Shown here: positions 1 to 10,679 of the stretch, in pieces
Position numbering within the stretch: position 1 is the stretch's first letter
Layout: each line of letters opens with the position of its first letter
Origin: Rhexocercosporidium sp. MPI-PUGE-AT-0058
Taxonomy: Eukaryota; Ascomycota; Leotiomycetes; Helotiales
Reading direction: 5' to 3'
Assembly (NCBI GenBank): GCA_020746875.1
Contig: JAGTJL010000015.1
Coordinates: forward strand, 124,001-188,000
Length of the DNA stretch: 64,000 nt
Translations under genes and position numbers: made by a program
The notes under the pieces: model-generated
What the model was told of the DNA's origin: nothing
Databases searched by the model: none
What the model saw: the letters and a program-made list of their open reading frames with translations, nothing else

Positions 1-906
1 ATGCCGTGTTGAACTCGCCCCAGAGACGAATCCGATCGCTGTGCAGTGCAACTTCGTCTACAGTAAGGCCTTATCAGAAAACTATTAGTGGACAGGATCA
101 AACAGAAGAAACGAGAGCCTACCTAAATCCCCAACATGTCCCAAAAGCCACTCGGATACTTCAAGAAGCGACAGGCTTGCTTCTCCTAAGCGCCCATTGA
201 TTGTATTTTGGAAGATCTGCTTTAACGCCGTTTGGTACGCAGTATATGCTGCCTCCATCCCAGGACCTTGTGGTTGAAAGTCCTCCTCCTCCATGATGTC
301 TGGGGCATTCTGAGCCATGCTCCCTATAGTCATGCTAGTAGGGTAACCTTGCGGCAGAAGAGAGGCGGCTCGATCTGCTGGGCTCTGCTGGTGCTGCTGA
401 TAGACCGCAGACGAGCCGGACGACGCATGGTGTTGTAGAGTAGGCGGCCCAGGTGTATTGTTTTGTTCACTTGGGAAGTACGGCGCAGCAACATCCGAGA
501 GCATTTGCATTGCTGCGGGCTGCCGTGCTTGGAATTGCGAATTCGAGTCGTACACGGTGTTCTGGGGCGCCTGTTGTCCAACATTGTACATGCTAATGTC
601 GGGGGTGTAGCCAGCGAAACCTTGCTGCTGCCTTTGGTCTTGAGTATAGCCTGGCTGATACTGGAGAGTATTGGACGGTAACGCTGCAGGAAATGACCCC
701 GCTGGCTCTGGGTAGTACCCCGAGTATGCAGATGCGCCTGTTGTCCCACGACCCGTAGATGGTGAGGTGTTCAAGGGTGCAGGTCGGTACCGGTCTGCAG
801 AGGAGCTCGAGAATCCACGGCCCTGGCTCTGGTCTGCATTGAATCTTGGATCTGACCCTTGATATGGCGGTTCATGCTGCCTTCTCCGGCGACTGTTGTC
901 GTCCAT
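1..906 (-). CDS. Unknown fungal protein, 5' part only (cut by window edge)
   Basis: Two exons are visible: 123-906 and 1-57 (gene continues left), separated by a 65-nt intron 58-122 (GTAGGC..CTGTAG on the minus strand). The start is taken at the ATG at 906 (MDDNSRRRR); an in-frame ATG-like start at 1005 would add 33 residues and is less likely. The first ~220 residues are rich in Q, S, P, G and Y and look disordered (for example YQQHQQSP). After an acidic MEEEDF the sequence becomes helical and conserved-looking: AYTAYQTALKQIFQ, then SLLEVSEWLLGHVGDL, continuing across the splice as DEVALHSDRIRLWGEFNTA. The clean continuation of the helical pattern across the intron supports the model. I do not recognise a named domain and assign no function; a nuclear or regulatory role would only be a guess from the disordered N terminus. 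Confidence 0.75.
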
Positions 907-2312
907 GCCCCGCTCAAATGCTGAAGTCGAGGCTACAAATAGCAGCGGATTAAGTCGACGCGCCGCCACCGGCAGAGAAACGGGCGTGGATTGTAAGAGT
1001 GCCACTTTGATGGTGTATTACTTGTCAAGATCATACTCCCTCGAGGGAGGTAGTCGCGATGCGTCCAATAACTTTCTCGGAGAAGAATTCGATACACAGA
1101 GTGGGTGGTAGTCGGGTGTGCTGTATCCCTGTTAACGTTTCTTGCTTTGGCGGAAGATGGGAGAAGCTCGCAATGATGGGCGTACCTGCGAGTTTTGAGG
1201 ATGTGAGGTCTGGAATAAACGAGTCCAGAATTTTTGGGTTTGCTTTGTGCGGATCGCACTCCTTAAAAGCCCACGAGCTGACGAGGTCAAGTGAATGAGC
1301 AGGAGGAACCTTAACAACAAAACGGGGATGTAATCCGTCGAGGAGACAAAAACAAGGTCACTGTTCAAGGTGTAAGGCTCTGATTTCGAATAATCAAAAA
1401 ACAATTTCGCAGGAGGAAGACAATAAGAACAAAACGGCGAATACAGGCCCAACGTGTTTGCTGGCACGACTCCGTCATCCGCTGCTAGGGAAATCCTTGA
1501 TACTCGCACAGGCAAGGCCCTTGCGGGGGGGTCTGCTTCGTAGGGCAAACGGCACCAGTGTCAGGGTTTGTGCTGGAACTGAGCAGATTGTCGATGAATG
1601 GACCGTGGACGCTCCAGCAGAAACAGGTGCTCCAGCCGTGGTCCAGACAAGGTGAAATGTCCCGAACGCTCTGCTCTGCTCTGTGAGGGCAAGGGGCGCA
1701 CGTACGTCGACTTAGTCTTCTAGAAGCCGTAGCCACGAGATCTGATGTAACCGGGTTTCAAAGAGGATCTGTCTCAGCTTGGAAGGGCAATCTATGGAGA
1801 AACAGCCCGAAGCTGGCGCTGGGTACAGAAACTGGTTGGTGCCCTGGGTTAAGATACCAGGAGGATTTGGAGTCGATATCAGTCGTCTGCACTAGATAAC
1901 TAGGGTGGCAGCTGAAGGAGGATGGTGAATGCAGCGCGCAAGCGGGATGGGCATGAATCGAGATGCCCGAACGCAAATAGCTCACAATCATGCGCGTAAA
2001 GTAAGATACCGCACACGGAAGTTCAAGATCCCAAGATCTCTAGAAGAGAGACGAGTGAGGTTGAGATAGAGTTGGTGAAAATGGAGACAAAGTGCCCTCC
2101 GTCGGAACGTCAAGAGATTGGAGGTCCTGTCTTGCTTGCTAGACGCGACTCCGGCTACCGAACTAGTTTTAATACCTGAGGTAGTGGGAGAGTGGGAACG
2201 AGCGAGCGAGACAAGTTAGAAGAGCATTACCTAGGTAGACCTAGGAAGGTAGGGTAGGTAAGACGAACGGTTTTCTAGGGACGTGCCGTGCAGGTGCAGG
2301 TGCCGCAGCAGA

Positions 2313-2353
2313 AGTATCAGTAGTAGTAGTAGGAGGAGTAGTAGTAACAATAA
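2313..2353. repeat. AGT/AGG trinucleotide-rich microsatellite
   Basis: Interrupted run of AGT and AGG triplets ending in AACAATAATA. Low-complexity DNA in the gene-poor region. Confidence 0.8.
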
Positions 2354-3196
2354 TAGCAGGAGTGCGGCAGAAGGAGCCGCAGCTGGACAAGAAGACCTTT
2401 TGGTGGAGCAAGGTAGATGGATGTCCTGCTAGAGTATTGTACTGTATAGGTAGGTAGGGGTGTAGGCGTAGGTGTTGACCCGATGGATGGATGGAGGGGG
2501 ATGGAGATGGGGATGGTTGGATGGTGGCTTGCTCGAGGCTAGGTACCTATGTAGTTGGTAGATTGGTAGGTGGTGCCTTAGTTGTTCGAGCTTGTGCCTG
2601 GTGTTCTTGGTGTTCCTGTTGTTCCTCCTGGTCGTCCTGCTAACAACTGCACTAACACTAGTTGGGAGAGGGCCAGAAAAGATGAGGTGATGTATTGTCT
2701 GCAGATCGGGTTAAGAGGCCTGGCTAGTCGATCAGGGCTTTGACTCGAGTTCTGTTAGCTAGACGAGCTGTGGTTGATTGGCTGGTGGAAGTGGAGGAGG
2801 GAAAATAATATTAAGGAGATCTGTGGCTGAGGCTGAGGGCAGGACGACGCTTACTGGCTATGTCGTTTTGTCTTAAACGCCACGAGGAATAGTGTAGTCC
2901 AGCTTAGTGTAGTGTAGTCTGATGTAGTGCGGTGTAGCTTAGCGCATGCAGGTGATGATGTACTCTATGGCGTATTCTTGTGGGGGTCAGGCGGGTTGTT
3001 TTGACCAGAATGTGCTATTTGGTGTTGGTTTGTAAGAATGACCCAGTCTGGATCAGATCCTGGATCAGATGAACAGGACCGGAATACACACAGTAGAGTA
3101 TCGAAGCGTGTCGGCCTGAAGTTACTCTCTATACCTAACTCTACTACTTTACTTTACTCCTGCTGGAGTGATTGTAGCGCAGTAGTGTAGAGTAAA

Positions 3197-3228
3197 GCGA
3201 GGCGAGGTGAGGCGAGGCGAGGCGAGGC
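3197..3228. repeat. GAGGC pentamer repeat
   Basis: Six to seven near-perfect copies of the 5-mer GAGGC. The same word recurs near 51311-51341 and more loosely near 59950-60000, also outside genes. Confidence 0.85.
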
Positions 3229-5931
3229 AACACTGTGATGGGTATGGATAGGGGGATTTCCGTGATGCTGAAGAAGTATGCCCGGGATGTCGTATCCGAT
3301 CGTGTCAGGTACGTCCGATGAAATAAGATGAACGAAGCAAGATAAAACAAAAACTAAATGAATCCAGAGAGATGACTCTAGTAGCTGTGTCGCTGACAAC
3401 CGGGCCTGGAGTTAGCAATAGGTAAAGCGCATGTACCTGAAAAGTGGCACGCAAGGGATCCCCAGCTACAGTACGTTGGCTCGCTTGGGAGACTGAGACG
3501 AAGGCGACCAACTGATCTGCGAGCGTACCTAAGGCGGGCTGAGAAGAAAGGAGGAGAGACACCACAGCACGCCTCACTCGACCGATACTAGTATGATACT
3601 AGTACTGGTACTGAACTAAACTGACTGACTGACTTGCTGCTGGCCCTTCTCTAGGTCCGATATATCGTGCTGCTAAGATCTCCGATTGTCCAATTGGACG
3701 CTTTGGAATGTTCCGACTGCTGCGAACTAATGCCAGGTACCAGCCTAGACAACTGGACAGGTGAACCTAGGCCTACTGGAGTCAGAGCCGGAGTCGGACT
3801 GTTGGATGCTTCTTCGCTGTTTGCACCCATAGATCCCGTTCTCATCTTACGCCAGGAGCGAGAGATGGGATCGACGACTTCTGTGCGAACGTGGTGGATA
3901 GGGTTGCGCGTGGTAAGGTCTGAGGCGTGAGGTCTGTTCGAAATGAATAGCTGCACGATGCTGTCACGGGGCAACAGGCTCGAGACCGTGCTGTGATGGG
4001 GGTGGCAAGCGTTGTTGCTCTGCTCTGCTCCGCTCTATTTAGGTAGACACCGGTGTTGTGCGGTTGGCAAAGAAGCTATGACTGCTGCCCAAGTTCAAGT
4101 GCACACCCAAGGTAGATGAAATGATAGCGTTCTTGTTCGTCCGGATGTAGTCGAGTACGGTCCAAGGGAAGCAATGGAGCTGTACGCTCCGGTACTGTCT
4201 GCCGGAAGCTGGCGCTGGCAGTTGTTGGCGGTTGGGTGCTGGGATATAGGGTTGAGATTTAGAGTTGGGTTGGGATGAAGCTTCCGCTGCAGCAGTCTCT
4301 TCTCTTCACTTCCCTTCTCTTCTCTGTTCCTCCTCTTCTTCTCATGCACGACAGGTGGTCGGTCCTGATTTTCTAGGATGGCACGCCGCGGGCAGTTTGA
4401 ATGCAGGTACGAAGGCGAGTCACTGGCTGCCAGAAGTAGAGAAGCTTGCGAGGATTGAAGATGTATTGTTGAGAGTTGAAGCCCAACTCGGGTGTAGGAT
4501 CCGGAGAATGCAAGACGGCAGAGTGTTAGGCAGGCAGGTGGTTGGGCAGGAAACTATTCAAGAGCTAGAAAAGGCCAAAGAACTCGCAAGACGTCGTCTT
4601 TGATATTGCATGGAATTATTTCATTATATGGACGACGTAACTTGTAAGCTGGTGGGTGGGTGACAGGGCAGGGAAACGCAGGGCAGCAGTGCAGGGTCCT
4701 GGCCCAACTGGGCTGGACTCAGTGTTGACGATCGATCCGATGCACTAGACACCTCTTCTGTTCTCTTCCAAGATCGCCGGACGAGGCGGTTGATTCTTAG
4801 AAGTGTGATAACTGAGGCAGAGGAAGATGAAGCTCGCTTTGGCGTCCGATCGAGTTGAAGAAGGAAATCCCAAAAGCCCCAACCAGGAATAAGCAGACAA
4901 AAACTGCAAGGATGCCGGGAATATTGGGCCAGGGTCCTGGGACCGAAGCTGAACTGCATTCGGGTCGTGCGGAGAAGACAACAGAGGCTTCAGCCACACA
5001 CATTTCGCCATCCCGTCTCGTATGGGCCAGGTAAATCCTCTTGGAATATAAATATCCTTGGAATATAAATATCCGCAAAAGGAACCCAACAGCTGAAAAC
5101 TGGCGGCAAGAAAGGGATGAGGACGAACAGAGTATTGACGACCACAAGAAGCAATATCTCGCACGACCCCTCTGTAAATACTGGAAGAAGGTTGATTTGG
5201 AAAGTGATAGTCGCCTGGCATCGGAATGTCCATGAAAGTGCATATTGTTGTCATACCTAGGAAGAGAAAGGGGGTGGGATTGCGTTGGACAAGAACTAAG
5301 GGAACATTCTCGTACATTATGGGAAAGCAAACTTCTCATATCTCAAAGCTTTTCGCTATACTGTACAGTACGATTTCATGATTGAATGGAGGGCATGTCG
5401 ACTCGAAAGTACTGGCGGCCCAACAACAACACCAGCTGACCAGCCACAACCTCCAAGCCATGCTCCAAGCATCGGTGCAAAGACAACTAACTACTCGCCA
5501 GATGTCGGGGCCGAACGCTCTAGGAATCCAGGGGCCAGGCGAGGTATCTCTGCATGCCACCTCCAGCGCCAACAGCAGGCGTAGTACTGTAGGCACTACA
5601 GCTAGTTGCCCTTCAGGCTCGAGGCTGTACTTTCGTACAAAGTAATAGGGCTCTCTCAGCGGCTTCGGGTGCCTTCTATCGGGCTTCTACAGCAGGATAG
5701 CCCCCTGAAGCATTCTGCATGGGTGGGTGGTCGGTGGTGCAGTTGTGCCCAACCGGCGGTGTTGCTGGTGCTGGTAGTGCTTCTCGTCGGAGAGAATATC
5801 GAACCCTGATCCATGAGCAGTCGTCAAAATATACCCTGTTGATATTTGCTGCATGAGACCCCTCCCTTGCAGGTGGCCTCCCTCCCCTCCCCTCCCCTGG
5901 CTGGAGGATCGCCGCAGGGCACGGCAGGGTT

Positions 5932-5975
5932 TGTGGTGATGGTGGTGTGTGGTGTGTGGTGGTGGTGGTGGGGGC
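5932..5975. repeat. GT/GGT-rich tract
   Basis: Almost pure G/T tract built from GTG and TGG units ending in a G run; low complexity. Confidence 0.8.
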
Positions 5976-6231
5976 GATACAAAAGCTGCTATGCCATGCC
6001 ATGCCCAATGTACTATTGCAGTATCAGCACCACTTCAGCTCAGCAAATATTTATTTCCTATTCCGAATTCCCCCTCCACTTACCGTAATTGCCCTGGCTG
6101 GGGATATGTCACGATTGTTTCAACCATCGCGCAACAATACCCGTAAAAGGAAGTGCAAACACTGTCACACAGGGGGCAGCGAGACCCATACGATCATACA
6201 CTCGGCTGCTACCGATCCGGTCGTCTGTCAG

Positions 6232-6257
6232 CCACAGCAGCAGTAGCAGCAGCAGCA
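6232..6257. repeat. CAG-rich triplet tract
   Basis: CAG repeated with one CAC-like and one TAG interruption; lies in no supported gene. Confidence 0.75.
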
Positions 6258-8358
6258 TCTCATCTCTTTCGATAGTTCCAAGTACTCGGTCCTGTTACCG
6301 ATCTGGCCAATCTCATACCTCACATGGTCCGCCTCGTTGGACGCCTTGAACGCCTTGGACGGCTCATACGACGGGGACTGGCGCTGGCACTGGCACGGGG
6401 ATAAAAAATAACAGACAGCCAGGAGCGGAGGAGCAAAAGGGCAACAATGACGAGCCACTAAGCTGAAATGTTTCTAGTTTTACTTTTGCCGCATTGTGCT
6501 GCACTGACTGACTCTAACAAGTAAGGCTATGAGATTTGCTCGGATGCATGAGCTGAATATCGAATCGCAACAAAACAAATAAAGGAAGCAAGATAATGGC
6601 TCCCGGAGTAGAGCTTTGGAAACGACATCGAATTAGTAGACGCTCGCAAGTTCGTCTCATTCTGGATCATCAATCAGAAACATATTCATGCGGTCAATCT
6701 TGTCGAGGGCTCCATAGACCGAGGCTGAAGTTGATGCTGCTTTGCCTCAGCCTCGTTAGGGCGCGCCGAAGATCTCGGATCAACGCTCGTCATTAACATA
6801 CGATACAGTATCGTCGCGGCCGCCCCCATGCAAGTCTGAAAAGGCGTCGGCGCATTCCTCCTTGGACTCGAAGGGGAAAACCTTGGAATTCCACGGCAAA
6901 TTACAAATACAGATCCCAATGCTTCCATTAGTTCCGATGGATCTTCAGCAAGATATCCTGTCTCGGAGGATTAACATCGACGTTAAGCTCCATTGACGAT
7001 TGACGAAGCCATATCAGCCTCATTCTTCGCCTCGCAAGTTGATATTTGGTCTAATCACAATCCCCCAGCTTCCACGACATACTTTCAACCCAACTACCGC
7101 GTGGCGGGCAATGCACATACAGTCCGGACCACTGCATGCACACCTCGACATTCGCAAGCTGTGCCCAAACGAGAATCAAGTAAAAAGCAAGGAGATGTCC
7201 ACCATAGGCCTAGCTTGAAAATCGACACTAAGCCTTACCATGGGAATCTTCATCGCATCCCAAGTCATTAATCCGCCGAACGAATCGCACCAGGACATCC
7301 TGTCGAGTCCCCGCCCGTTGCGTCTGTCTCAAACGGCTAACAGGATAAACCCAGCAAACAATCATTTCTGGAAGCATCCCAGGATCCCAGAAGGAGATCC
7401 TGCTCCGAATTGTAAATTTTCCCGAATGCATGAACGCTAAAGAAAAGAATCTGGCACGTGCTCCTCCGGCTTTGAAACAAATTTCCACATATTGTCCCCC
7501 TTCCCATTCTTTCTAGAAGGTTTCATCTCATTCTCCCTCTCAGCGTTAGACTAAATTAGAACCGTGATCCTCGCATCGATCCCTGATATCCCCATAACGG
7601 CTCAAGTTGCGGATAGGTGGCTCGATGCTAAACAAGGGATGATTCAGGATTCAGGATCTCATCAAATGAACCTGCTCAGCTGCTCCGAGAGTAGGAGAGA
7701 GGAAAGGGAAACCTTCTCATATGGAAATAGACGCGGTCGTTAGTAGCGTTTCAAAAGTACTTAGTACTTAGCTGGCTGCTTACATGGCTCGCGAATAGAT
7801 CCATAACATCACGCGATTTGATCTCGGTTCCAGGGAAGTGAAGTCACAGATTGGGCATAATTCATGCACGCCTTGGTCACCAACTGGACCTTTTTGTCGT
7901 TCCAAGAAAAGTTGGAACGATGAACCTTACTTTACTTTCTTTGCTATGCTTTGCCCACTTAATTAAGATGGAAAGTTCGGGCAGGTATTTGCCTTCAGCT
8001 GACGCGGAAAGTTCATGGGTTGGAGAATGGTTCATGCTTTCACGGCGAGGCCGAGTCATCTGATGGGATGGATAGATGAGGCTCCAATTTCCGTGGTTAC
8101 GAGATACACTACGGAGGTAGTCGGAACAAGAGCTGGTATGAGAAAACGAGCAAGTGGAGGGGGAAAGCCATATTCCCAGAATAGACTATTCCGCATGTTC
8201 AGTTCAGCTTGTGGAAATCAAAGTGTAGGCAGGACTCCATGTACTAGTTTGCGCTTGATATGCCGTTTCTTGGTTTGGAAAGATAAAGCAGAAAGTAAAG
8301 TAGAATGGGCACACTGAAAGGAAGAGTGTCGACGCATTGGTTGTTTTTCGTTATGAAG

Positions 8359-8540
8359 AGAGATCTTCATACTACCAGAGCTTTGGCAAGCGCTTGGAGC
8401 TCCTTCTTGGTTTGAGAAGACAACAGAAAAGAAGGAAGAATATGCATCGTGGAAAAACGTGGAAAGGTAATAACGCCGTGGTATTTTTATCGTTCTGGAC
8501 AGAGATCTTCATACTACCAACCATTGGGCAAGCGCCTGGA
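8359..8540. repeat. Pair of 40-nt imperfect direct repeats
   Basis: Copies at 8359-8398 and 8501-8540 share the first 19 bases (AGAGATCTTCATACTACCA) exactly and a second block (GGCAAGCGC then TGGA); I count 34 of 40 positions identical. The 102-nt spacer does not match itself. No terminal inverted repeat or coding capacity is visible. Confidence 0.8.
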
Positions 8541-8664
8541 ACGTGAAGCAAAGTTACGAAGCTCAACTCCTCTACTGTCCCTGAACCCCAACGAATACCG
8601 GTCGTGATATCATTTATGGCTTTAACAGCCTTAACAGCTTTAGCAGCATTGCAGTACCTCCAAC

Positions 8665-9473
8665 TCAAAATTGATCTATTAACAAGTCAGCACAAGTCAT
8701 ATCACATCCACACCCTCCAAGCCCCATCTCAGAACTCACCTAAAGTCATGCTCATGCTAACATCCGTATTCTCAACCATACGTGTAAACTCCTCAAAGCT
8801 AATCTTGCCATCGCGATCCAGATCCGCCTCCATGATCGTCTTGTCCACAATCTGCTGCAGCTGCTGATCCTTCAAGTTGCTGCCCACCATCATCTTCAGC
8901 ACGATAAAGAGCTCTCCATTGCTGATGTAGCCGTCGCGGTCGATGTCATAGACCTTGAATGCGAAGCGAAGCTTCTGTTCCTTGTTGCCCTTGCTGGAGA
9001 AGGCGCTGAGTCCCGAGACGAATTCTTGGAAATCGACATCTCCGCCTCCGTCTTCGTCAAAGATAGCTATCATTCTGTGATTGTGTTGTCATGTCAACTT
9101 CGGGCCCTGTCTGTCTACCCGTATAGCAGGTATATGGATAGTGTCTGCTAACCTGGTTGCGAGTGGGTTCGAGGAGATTTGAGGAAGGCTGAGGAACTCG
9201 TCGCGCTCGATTGTACCGGAGTTATCCTAGATGCCAGCCTTCATATCAGCCGCTGTAGCATGGTAGAATAAAAGAGGCCAGTATGTCCTGCGCTGCGCAC
9301 CTTATCCAGCTTCATGAATCTCTTTCGTATTCTCTCGACCTCATCTCGATCAACTGTACACACCGCGGGGTTAGCTTGCCAGCCTTGGAACAGAACAGGA
9401 GCGCAGGCAGATCTCTCGTACAATTTGAGCCTTGCACAATGTTTTCCAACATTGCGCTGCTGGCGTTACCCAT
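8665..9473 (-). CDS. CNB1: Calcineurin regulatory subunit B
   Basis: Ca2+-binding regulatory subunit of the protein phosphatase calcineurin (PP2B), which couples cytosolic Ca2+ to Crz1-type transcription factors and stress responses. Five exons: 9422-9473, 9301-9353, 9153-9226, 8740-9074, 8665-8675; introns of 68, 73, 78 and 64 nt plus canonical ends. The joined protein is 174 residues, the usual length. It starts MGNASSAML (Gly2 is a myristoylation site), and has four EF hands, including [25 protein letters not shown] and [13 protein letters not shown]. It ends SMTLDQF, the C terminus typical of fungal CNB; the last residues come from an 11-nt exon. The minus-strand start lies 1.2 kb from the divergent EPL1 gene. 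The model is strongly supported because every junction restores the family sequence. Confidence 0.97.
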
Positions 9474-10679
9474 CTTGAATGGTGTGTTGTTCGTGGTGGG
9501 GGGTGGAGGGGTAGGTGGTTGTGGGGTATCGAGTTCGAGGTTGTCGGTCCTTGGGGAGGCTGGCCTGGACCTCAACTCAGGGTTCAGCTGTACTCGCGCT
9601 AACGGTTCTCGAAGTCATGTGGTTACATCAACCATTTGGGGCAAGGATCGATTGTATACTTCAATTTTCGCGTCTCTCGAACTGATATAGGCATTTACTT
9701 TATTCTGTTATGCTATGTTGAAAGTCGCATTCTTGGGTTTGACAATGAAATTACTGGAATGCTGTTTCCTTGGTATCGAGGACCAAGGTGGTATGAGTAC
9801 TGGAGGATTATCGAGAGGCAACAGTCACGACTGAGGTAGATCAACATAAATAAGCCAGAGAATTCAGTTATAGGTCAGAGTTCTTTGCATTATGCTGTGT
9901 GTTTCTGAGTATATCCCAATTTAGAGAAGGTTTGACATTACCAAATCAGTCCCGCCATCAAACCCTTCCTCAGACACCAATACAGCTGCTCTATCTCCAT
10001 GTATACTTCATAAATATATCTTCAAAGATGCAGTGCCTTGGATCGCTAGTGGCCAGGAAAATTGAAGAGTGAGTGCGTTCTTGAGTGGATACTCGATCAT
10101 CTATTAAGAAGGCAGCCAGAATACAATTCTGCAGCAAAACTGTGGCTGGCTTCCAGTACTTTCCGAGCTGCTCAAGACAATAAGATACTGAAAATTAATT
10201 ATTCCAGGAGGCGGTTTGAGACTTGTGTGTGAATACACAATTGGAACTATACTCACCCTCGTCGCATACGTCGCATTTCTTCCACGAAATTTACCATTGA
10301 CAAGAAGTGAGTAGCCCCTATTCCCTCACTCGACCAGAACCAGATTCCATTTTGATATTCGGTTAGCAGCTAGCGCGGACCCGGCGTCTCTCATTGGCTG
10401 CTGCAATGACGGAGGGTCACAGAACCCGATGACGGGGCCGGGGTATGTCTACGACATGCAAACTTTTCGCAACGACCACCGTACCAGAATCCAGAATCGG
10501 GACATCAGCAGCTCACGCTCCACGCGTTGAAATGTTCTGAATCTCGAGGATCCATCGCAACATGACATCAACTCAACGGTGTCGAATTTTCAGCGTGAAA
10601 AAGTCGCGATCGCAGCCGGAAATCTGATTGTTTGGTCACGTTGTCGCACGCACAGCACCACTCTCGATCTGCTGTGACG
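9474..10679. promoter_or_regulatory. Divergent intergenic region CNB1 / EPL1
   Basis: 1.2 kb between two head-to-head starts, so it must carry both promoters. It includes a G-rich block near 9490-9530 just upstream of the CNB1 start. I see no TATA element or coding frame that I would defend. Confidence 0.6.

Larger units (their letters stand above)
907..8664. other. Long gene-poor region (7.8 kb)
   Basis: No open reading frame here joins into a convincing protein and none resembles a known family. It holds simple repeats (2313-2353, 3197-3228, 5932-5975, 6232-6257), a GA/GT-biased mosaic, and a 40-nt imperfect direct repeat near its right end. It lies upstream of the minus-strand gene at 1-906 and downstream of calcineurin B, so it should contain the promoter and 5' leader of the former and the 3' end of the latter. 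Two short frames with somewhat protein-like composition (4265-4603 + and 5382-5645 +) are discussed elsewhere. Confidence 0.6.

Noticed and set aside
5382..5645. Gln-rich + frame in the desert that looks like a transcription-factor fragment
   Set aside because: No acceptor, neighbour exon or known domain extends it, and the opposite and shifted frames are similarly open; composition alone is not enough.
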